Program-made: the position numbers and the translations under genes
Assembly: GCA_038246545.1 (NCBI GenBank)
Contig: JBBRVW010000043.1
Coordinates: 1 to 39,814 of the forward strand
Reading direction: 5' to 3'
Origin: JBBRVW01 sp038246545
Lineage (GTDB): Bacteria; Actinomycetota; Actinomycetes; JACCUZ01
Length of the DNA: 39,814 nucleotides
Shown: piece after piece, positions 34,826 to 39,814 of the stretch
Numbering within the stretch: the first letter of the stretch is position 1
Layout of the letters: each line of letters starts with the position of its first letter
The notes under the pieces: generated by a model
What the model was told of the DNA's origin: nothing
The model's database searches: none
The model's input: the letters and a program-made list of their open reading frames with translations, nothing else

Positions 34826-36859
34826 GTGGTTCCACGCCCGTCCAGGCCTGAGTCCATCGAGACGAGCGGCTCCGCACCGGAGCCGCCCGAACCTCGCCTG
34901 CCGCGCTTCACCGGATGGCTGCGCCCCGCAGTCGATGCGGTCGCGCGCACTAAGTCCAGCGTCCACAAGAAGCTGCTCTTCGGGTTTCTTGTCGGAGCGC
35001 TCCTTCTCGTCGCGATGGGTGTCCTCAGCCTGGTCGTGATCGGCCGGATGAACGCCCGGATGACCGACCTCAACGACCTCGACGTCAAATCGAGCCGCGC
35101 CCAGGACATGCTCTACCAGGTCACGGCACAGAGCCACTACCGAGCGATGGCTCTGCTCACCAAGGATGACTCGTTCAACATCAAGATCGTCGACGCGAAG
35201 AAGACGTTCGTCGAAGACCTCGACGCGATGGAGCGGGCCGACCCTGCCGAGTCGGCGTTGTTCCACAGGCTGCGGGCCGACAACGACAGCTATGTGCAGT
35301 CCAGCGCCGGAGTCCTCGCGCTCTTCAACGCGGGAAACTTCCAGGCCGCCCAGGATCTTCATCTGGCCGAGGAGCACCCCAAGTCGCACGTGCTCGAGGA
35401 CTCGCTGCACACGCTTATCACCGAGGCAGAGGGCGAGAAGACGGAGGCCCGCGCAGCTTTCGTCTCCTCGCGGCGGCTGCTCACGACGACCGTCATCGCG
35501 TTCTCGGCAGCCAGCGTCATCGTCGCCCTGCTGCTCGGCTTCCTGCTCTCGTGGGCGTTCATCCTGCCGGTGCGCAAGATGGAGCAGGCGCTCGCGGCCA
35601 TCACGGCTGGAAGGCTGCGGCAACGCGTGCAGGTCCCCAACCGCGACGAGCTGGGACAACTTGCCCGTGACCTCAACGACATGAGTGACCGGCTGGCGGA
35701 GTCGTTCGAGGAACAGCAGACCCTCGCCACGCAACTCAGCGAGACCAACGACTCGCTGGGTAGGGCCAGCGAGGCGAAGTCGCATTTCCTCGCCAGCGTC
35801 AGCCACGAGTTGCGCACGCCGATGAACGCGATCCTCGGCTTTACCGACGCCATCCTCGCCGGGGTGGACGGCCCGCTGAACTCTGAGCAACGGACGTCGC
35901 TCGAGTGGGTGCAGCGCGGTGGTCGTGACCTGCTGGGCCTGATCAACGAGATCCTGGACCTGTCGAAGATCGAGGCAGGCAAGCTGACTCTCTCGGTCGA
36001 GCCCTTCGAACCGCGTGAGCTCGTTGAAGCCGTGTTGGCGCAACACCGCTCGCTGGCCGCGCAGAAAGGGATCAGCCTCCACTGGCGTGACCTGGGCACT
36101 CTCGACGAGGTGCGCTTGGATCGACAACGCTTGCGGCAGGTGCTGGTCAACCTGCTCGGCAATGCCCTCAAGTTCACGACCGAAGGAGCGGTGACCGTCG
36201 AGACCAGCGGCGTCAGCGAGGGCATCTTCCAGGTGTCGGTACACGACACCGGCCCAGGTATCGCAGCGGATCAGCACGAGGCGATCTTCGAGGAGTTCCA
36301 TCAGGCGGCGGGTTCCACCGGCGGCACTGGCCTGGGTCTCGCGATCAGTCGCCGGCTCGCCCGGGCGATGGGGGGCGAAGTCACGCTGGAGAGCGTCCCC
36401 GGAAGCGGCAGCACGTTCCACCTCCGGCTGCCGCAGGACTGCCAGGTCATCCCGGACGCCAATGCGGTGTCCGGGCACGCGACCGACAACGGGCAGGTCC
36501 TGCTGCTCAGCGTCGACGACGACCCTTCTGTGGCGCCGTTGCTGCAGAAGATGCTTGCTGCCCACGGCTACCGCGTCTTCGCATCGTCGAGCGCTTCCGC
36601 GGCCGCGGACGATGCGCGGCGCCTGCAACCGGCGGCGATCCTGCTCGACATTCTGATGCCCGAGCGTGACGGTCCGGACATCCTGCGCGAGCTCAAGACC
36701 GATCCGGAAACAAGCACCATCCCGGTCATCATCGTCTCGGTAGTCGATCCGTCGGACGTCTCCGCGGCGGCCGACGAACACCTGAGCAAGCCGGTCCGCC
36801 AGGAGCCGTTGCTGCAGGCCCTCGCGCGGTGGGTGGGCACCGCAGAGCTGCGGCAGTGA
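34826..36859 (+). CDS. Membrane hybrid sensor histidine kinase with C-terminal receiver
   Basis: A 677-residue sensor. Helices at about 50-72 and 221-246 flank an external four-helix-like sensor (73-220). HAMP follows at about 247-300, then the dimerisation domain with SVSHELRTPMNAILGF (His327), the ATPase domain with NLLGNALKFT (N box), DTGPGIA and GGTGLGLAIS (G boxes), and a receiver (about 553-665) with SVDDDPS, phosphoacceptor Asp in AILLDILMPERDG and Lys in SKPV. GTG 34826 follows GGAGG. It should autophosphorylate His327 and pass phosphate to its own or the next receiver. Its stop overlaps the next start (TGATG at 36857-36861). Confidence 0.88.
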   Translation: MVPRPSRPESIETSGSAPEPPEPRLPRFTGWLRPAVDAVARTKSSVHKKLLFGFLVGALLLVAMGVLSLVVIGRMNARMTDLNDLDVKSSRAQDMLYQVTAQSHYRAMALLTKDDSFNIKIVDAKKTFVEDLDAMERADPAESALFHRLRADNDSYVQSSAGVLALFNAGNFQAAQDLHLAEEHPKSHVLEDSLHTLITEAEGEKTEARAAFVSSRRLLTTTVIAFSAASVIVALLLGFLLSWAFILPVRKMEQALAAITAGRLRQRVQVPNRDELGQLARDLNDMSDRLAESFEEQQTLATQLSETNDSLGRASEAKSHFLASVSHELRTPMNAILGFTDAILAGVDGPLNSEQRTSLEWVQRGGRDLLGLINEILDLSKIEAGKLTLSVEPFEPRELVEAVLAQHRSLAAQKGISLHWRDLGTLDEVRLDRQRLRQVLVNLLGNALKFTTEGAVTVETSGVSEGIFQVSVHDTGPGIAADQHEAIFEEFHQAAGSTGGTGLGLAISRRLARAMGGEVTLESVPGSGSTFHLRLPQDCQVIPDANAVSGHATDNGQVLLLSVDDDPSVAPLLQKMLAAHGYRVFASSSASAAADDARRLQPAAILLDILMPERDGPDILRELKTDPETSTIPVIIVSVVDPSDVSAAADEHLSKPVRQEPLLQALARWVGTAELRQ

Positions 36860-37221
36860 TGGCCCGGATCCTGCTCGTCGAGGACACGCCTGCCAACAGG
36901 GTGTTGGCCACCAAGCTGCTCCGCGCTGCCGGTCACGACGTGCTCACGGCGGGCACCGGCGCCGAGGGAGTGGCGCTGGCCCGGGAACACCCCCTCGATC
37001 TGGTGCTGATGGACCTGGGGCTGCCCGACATGGACGGCCGGCAGGCGATGACGCAGATCAGGGCTCTCCACACTGCCGACGACACACCGATCGTTGCCTT
37101 CACGGCGCACGCGATGGTGGGGGACCGGGAGCGGGCCTTAACGGCAGGCTTCAACGGCTATCTGAGCAAGCCGATCGATGTCGCCACCTTCGTGGATCGG
37201 GTGGGAGAGCTGGTGCCGTGA
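36859..37221 (+). CDS. Single-domain response regulator
   Basis: A 120-residue stand-alone receiver: acidic pair in LLVEDTPANR, phosphoacceptor Asp52 in LVLMDLGLPDMDG, Thr in VAFTAHAM and Lys104 in YLSKPI. It has no output domain, so it probably relays phosphate between the hybrid kinase and another protein, or acts by protein contact (DivK-like). It is coupled at both ends: ATG overlaps the kinase stop by one base, and its stop overlaps the next GTG (GTGA at 37218-37221). Confidence 0.88.
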   Translation: MARILLVEDTPANRVLATKLLRAAGHDVLTAGTGAEGVALAREHPLDLVLMDLGLPDMDGRQAMTQIRALHTADDTPIVAFTAHAMVGDRERALTAGFNGYLSKPIDVATFVDRVGELVP

Positions 37222-38261
37222 CGCGAGAACGGCCCCTCGTGCTCGCCGTCGACGACGAGCCGGCGAACCTCGCGCTGCTCGTCAAGCTGCTCGCCTATCA
37301 CGGCTACGACATCGTCGAGGCGGCCGACGGTCGAGCCGCCCTCGTGGCCGTGACTGAACACCAGCCCGACCTCGTCTGTCTCGACGTGATGATGCCGGAG
37401 ATGGATGGCATCGAGGTGTGTCAACGGCTGCGCCGTCAGCCGGATCACGCAGGTCTGCCGATCCTGCTGCTCACCGCCCTGAACCGGCCCGACGACAAGG
37501 CTCGTGGCCTTGAGGCCGGGGCCAACGACTTCCTGACCAAGCCCTTCGATGAGATCGAGCTGGCAGCACGGCTCCGGTCACTGCTGCGCACCAAGGCGCT
37601 GCAGGATCAGCTCGCCGACCTGCTCGGCCGCTACGTGAGCGAGAGCGTTGCCGCCGAGGCGCTGCGCGACCCCTTTGGGGTCGCGCTCGGCGGTGCGCGA
37701 CGCCATGTCTCGACCCTGTTCGCCGACGTCAGGGGCTACACCGCACTGGTCGCCGAGCAAGACCCCGAGGTCACCATCGAGCTGCTGAACTCCTACCTGA
37801 GCGTGGCCAGTGAGGCGGTCGACGACCAGGGCGGCACCGTCGGCGACCTGCTAGGTGACGGGGTCTTTGCGTTCTTCGGTGCCCCGGTGATGCACTCCGA
37901 CGACCCACTGCGCGCGGTGCGCGCCGCGCTGGTGATGCAGTCCGCGGTAATGAGCCTTGAGATACCGAGGATGGAAGGCGTCCGTCTGCAGACCGGCATC
38001 GGCATCACGACCGGAGAGGTGATCGCCGGCAACGTCGGATCGCAACGCCGGATGCACTACGCGGTCGTCGGAGACCCCGTCAACGTCGCGGCCCGATTGC
38101 AGGCAGCCGCCGGCCCCGGCCAGATCCTCATCGACGAGGCTACGCACGAGGCCGTGGGCGACCTGGTCACCAGTCAGGACCTGGGCAGCCTGCGACTGGC
38201 CGGCAAAGGCGACTGGGTTCGGGCGTTCAACGTGCTCGCGGTCCGGCCCGAAAACAGCTGA
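37218..38261 (+). CDS. Response regulator with class III adenylate/guanylate cyclase output
   Basis: A 347-residue protein. The receiver (about 7-122) has VDDEPANL, phosphoacceptor Asp56 in LVCLDVMMPEMDG and Lys108 in LTKPFDE. A linker helix with LLGRYVSESVAAEAL leads to a class III cyclase domain (about 160-340): FADVRGYTALV with metal Asp170, GDLLGDGVFAFFGAP with Asp214, GIGITTGEVIAGNVGS and HYAVVGDPVNVAARLQ. Phosphorylation should switch cAMP (or cGMP) synthesis. GTG start overlaps the previous stop. Last gene of the three-gene signalling operon. Confidence 0.88.
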   Translation: MTRERPLVLAVDDEPANLALLVKLLAYHGYDIVEAADGRAALVAVTEHQPDLVCLDVMMPEMDGIEVCQRLRRQPDHAGLPILLLTALNRPDDKARGLEAGANDFLTKPFDEIELAARLRSLLRTKALQDQLADLLGRYVSESVAAEALRDPFGVALGGARRHVSTLFADVRGYTALVAEQDPEVTIELLNSYLSVASEAVDDQGGTVGDLLGDGVFAFFGAPVMHSDDPLRAVRAALVMQSAVMSLEIPRMEGVRLQTGIGITTGEVIAGNVGSQRRMHYAVVGDPVNVAARLQAAAGPGQILIDEATHEAVGDLVTSQDLGSLRLAGKGDWVRAFNVLAVRPENS

Positions 38262-38339
38262 CGCCCGCTCAGCACCCCGGTGTCCGTCGCAGCACGGCCC
38301 GGAAGGTGGAGCAGGTGGAGTCGGCGACCTCTCGGACCG

Positions 38340-38468
38340 CCGGCACCGGCGAGATCAAGCTGCGGCGGCTGGTCAAGGGGCGCTGCGGATGCGGCCCTCG
38401 CGGATCGTCGTAGGGGAGGTCCGTCAGGAGGAGAGCCTCGACCTGCTGATCGCGTTCAACTCAGGGAC
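38340..38468 (+). pseudogene. Fragment of a CpaF/TadA-type secretion ATPase (Walker B part)
   Basis: Reads GTGEIKLRRLVK, then after a one-base loss near 38378, LRMRPSRIVVGEVRQEES and LDLLIAFNSG. This is the Walker B region of VirB11/CpaF-family ATPases that power type IV secretion or pilus assembly. The frame ends at a stop soon after. The N-terminal part of such a protein appears downstream instead of upstream. Confidence 0.72.
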
Positions 38469-38563
38469 TAAGGATCGTCACATGGTCAGCTCGAGTAAGC
38501 AGCACTGGGGAATGAGTCGCTGACCGCTCTCGTATCAGGGGCCTCGAGCTCCTTGTCGTCTCC

Positions 38564-38584
38564 TCAGCACACTGTCAGCACACT
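38564..38584. repeat. Tandem 10-bp direct repeat between the ATPase fragments
   Basis: TCAGCACACT occurs at 38564-38573 and 38575-38584, one base apart, between the two out-of-order ATPase fragments. It could be a recombination or attachment relic; there is no second copy in the window to compare. Confidence 0.4.
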
Positions 38585-38753
38585 AGAATCCGGAATCTGG
38601 TGGACCTCCGGGGACTCTCTGCTTTGCGGTGGCCGCACCGCGGGGTGAGTGCGCTGGCCTGCCCGTAAAGGACGCGGGAGAGGCCCGGCCGGTTTACGTG
38701 GGTCCATGCACCGCAGTCTCGGACGGCAGAGTGGCGGTCGTCGTGAGCGAACA

Positions 38754-38904
38754 ACGACGTTCGTCGACGCGATGCCGTCCCCGACGGCTCGCGGCCGCAC
38801 GTGGCGATCCCGGACATCACCCGCCAGCACTCATCGGTCAACATCCGCAAGTTCGTTGTCCGGGCGACTCACCTCGAGGACCTCGTCGAACTCGGCACCA
38901 TCGC
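38754..38904 (+). pseudogene. Fragment of a CpaF/TadA-type secretion ATPase (N-terminal part)
   Basis: TTFVDAMPS, then after a frame change DGSRPHVAIPDITRQH, VNIRKFVVRATHLED and LVELGTI: the region that precedes the Walker A motif in actinobacterial CpaF-family ATPases. The Walker A motif itself is missing; the sequence switches at about 38905 into a transposase fragment. Confidence 0.62.
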
Positions 38905-39068
38905 TATGGCGGATCACAATGGTCCGCCTCGCCACCGACGATGGCACCCGCGCATATCTCAAGCGCCGTGTCAGCGAAGGCAAGACCAAGATCGAAGCAG
39001 TCCGTGCATCAAGCGCTACGTCGCGCACGAAGTCTTCGCGTCAATACCGCAAACGGCCACCGGTTGAT
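38905..39068 (+). pseudogene. IS110-type transposase C-terminal fragment, frameshifted
   Basis: TRAYLKRRVSEGKTKIEA, followed after a one-base loss near 38999 by CIKRYVAHEVF, resembles the C-terminal end of IS110-family transposases (TRAYVARRTAEG.. and RCLKRYIAREVY in relatives as I recall them). A stop follows shortly. Only about 45 residues survive. Confidence 0.58.
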
Positions 39069-39145
39069 AGTAGGAGCATCTGTTCTGTTCGCTTGGACGT
39101 CGTGCCGCTGGACGAACACATCCGGCATTACCGCCGCTCGAAGGA

Positions 39146-39484
39146 TCACGTTCCGGGAGCGGGGTCAGTGGTGTCGGACAGCGACATCAACGTCGAGACG
39201 ATGACGGTGAGCGCGAGGATCGGTACGACGAGAGTCCAGGCCGTCGCCGGTATCCCGAGGGCCGCCCCCAACAGGACGGCGATCAAGCGTCGGCCGCCTC
39301 GAACAGCCTGGCGCGGCAGCGCGCCCAGGAGCAGCAGCGTGCCACCTCCGACGAGCGTTCCGAACCAGAAGAAGAAGCCGCCGTCCCCTGTAACGACCAG
39401 GCGTATGGTCTCCGCGACACCCAGCAGCACATATGTGACTCCGAGGGCGATCCCGCTCCGTCGGGCGAGAACGTGGCGCCTCAT
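39146..39484 (-). CDS. Small membrane protein, function unknown
   Basis: A 112-residue protein with about three to four helices (SGIALGVTYVLLGVAETIRL, GGFFFWFGTLVGGGTLLLLG, RRLIAVLLGAALGIPATAW, then VVPILALTVIVSTLMSL). Basic N-terminus MRRHVLARR. ATG 39484 is chosen as the residues before it look untranslated. No family recognised; the length and pattern are common in actinobacterial uncharacterised membrane proteins. Confidence 0.65.
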   Translation of the reverse strand: MRRHVLARRSGIALGVTYVLLGVAETIRLVVTGDGGFFFWFGTLVGGGTLLLLGALPRQAVRGGRRLIAVLLGAALGIPATAWTLVVPILALTVIVSTLMSLSDTTDPAPGT

Positions 39485-39776
39485 CGGACCTCCGGCGGTC
39501 GCTCGTGCGCGATGGCAGGCGCGCAATCCAACGACGCTACTCGCCGCTGCACAGCAGAGGGTAGGTGCCCGTTAGCGAACGCCTCGGAAAGAATGGTCAA
39601 GGGTGACGACCGGGACCGCCGGAGCCATCCCCGGTGTCTAGCGCTTGCCTTCGCCGACAACCGCGCGTAGCCAGCAATATGCGCGGGCGTCGCTTGGCCA
39701 AGATGGCGGCTGCGTTGTCTCCGAGTTTATGGTGGCGTTCGGCACTCTCGGAGGTTGTGATCCTCAAGGAGGACCT

Positions 39777-39814
39777 ATGGCAAAGTCGCTGCTAGGCATC
39801 GTCGTGGACTGCCG
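39777..39814 (+). CDS. VOC-family protein, first 12 codons only
   Basis: ATG 39777 follows AAGGAGG with a 4-base spacer. The residues MAKSLLGIVVDC match the usual start of actinobacterial glyoxalase-like VOC proteins (LLGIVLDC..DP). The gene runs off the window edge. Confidence 0.6.
   Translation, partial: MAKSLLGIVVDC

Noticed and set aside
34748..36781. 677-residue open frame on the minus strand
   Set aside because: It lies exactly opposite the hybrid histidine kinase, whose domains are unmistakable; high GC keeps the mirror frame open.
1..39814. tRNA, rRNA or CRISPR arrays
   Set aside because: Looked for cloverleaf arms, GGTTCGAATCC-like T arms and regularly spaced repeats; nothing convincing. 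ATCCGG near 38590 lacks the other tRNA parts.

Overview
The window is GC-rich and densely coded. It uses ATG, GTG and TTG starts and many 1-4 bp stop/start overlaps, as expected of a high-GC actinobacterium. Family content would fit Nocardioides-like or Geodermatophilus-like soil actinobacteria, but no rRNA, tRNA or other marker fixes the taxon. Its core, about 3.6-31.4 kb, is an exopolysaccharide/capsule locus of the Wzx/Wzy type.

Layout. 1-3.3 kb is mobile debris: an apparently complete IS1380-family element with near-perfect terminal inverted repeats, an RTX-repeat gene cut by it, and a frameshifted TraA/TrwC-type conjugative relaxase-helicase remnant. 3.6-5.4 kb holds a UDP-glucuronate decarboxylase-like gene and a divergent XRE regulator around a palindrome. 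5.7-11.0 kb holds a flippase (Wzx), a polymerase/ligase (Wzy), an unusual VOC-domain/Wzz fusion, and a cysteine-rich protein with two similar halves. 11.0-21.1 kb is a tightly packed minus-strand run: GT4, AlgD-like nucleotide-sugar dehydrogenase, heparinase II/III-type lyase, two-domain oxidoreductase, asparagine synthase-type amidotransferase, SDR protein with a degenerate active site, and RmlC-type epimerase. 21.2-27.6 kb holds two related C-methyltransferase-like genes (one with a degenerate SAM site), a PIG-L deacetylase, glucose-1-phosphate cytidylyltransferase, an NAD-dependent epimerase and the priming glycosyl-1-phosphate transferase. 28.4-31.4 kb holds GT2, a PAP2 phosphatase and L-2-hydroxyglutarate oxidase. 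31.4-32.9 kb encodes a secreted lamin-tail/beta-helix protein. 33-34.7 kb is sparse and includes an excisionase-like HTH gene. 34.8-38.3 kb is a coupled signalling operon: hybrid histidine kinase, receiver, receiver-cyclase. 38.3-39.1 kb contains scrambled fragments of a CpaF/TadA-type ATPase and an IS110-type transposase. The window ends with a small membrane protein and the first codons of a VOC protein.

How the genes fit together (inference). The priming transferase loads a sugar phosphate on the lipid carrier, GT4 and GT2 extend it, the flippase exports it, the polymerase joins the units and the Wzz fusion sets chain length. The PAP2 enzyme could recycle carrier. AlgD-like dehydrogenase, amidotransferase and lyase point to an acidic, possibly amidated uronic-acid polymer. 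RmlC, the cytidylyltransferase, epimerase and C-methyltransferases point to a modified deoxysugar. Only part of each sugar pathway is present, so other genes must lie elsewhere. The points most worth a second look are the VOC-Wzz fusion, the two degenerate catalytic paralogues (SDR and methyltransferase) retained inside the operons, and the duplicated Cys-rich protein.
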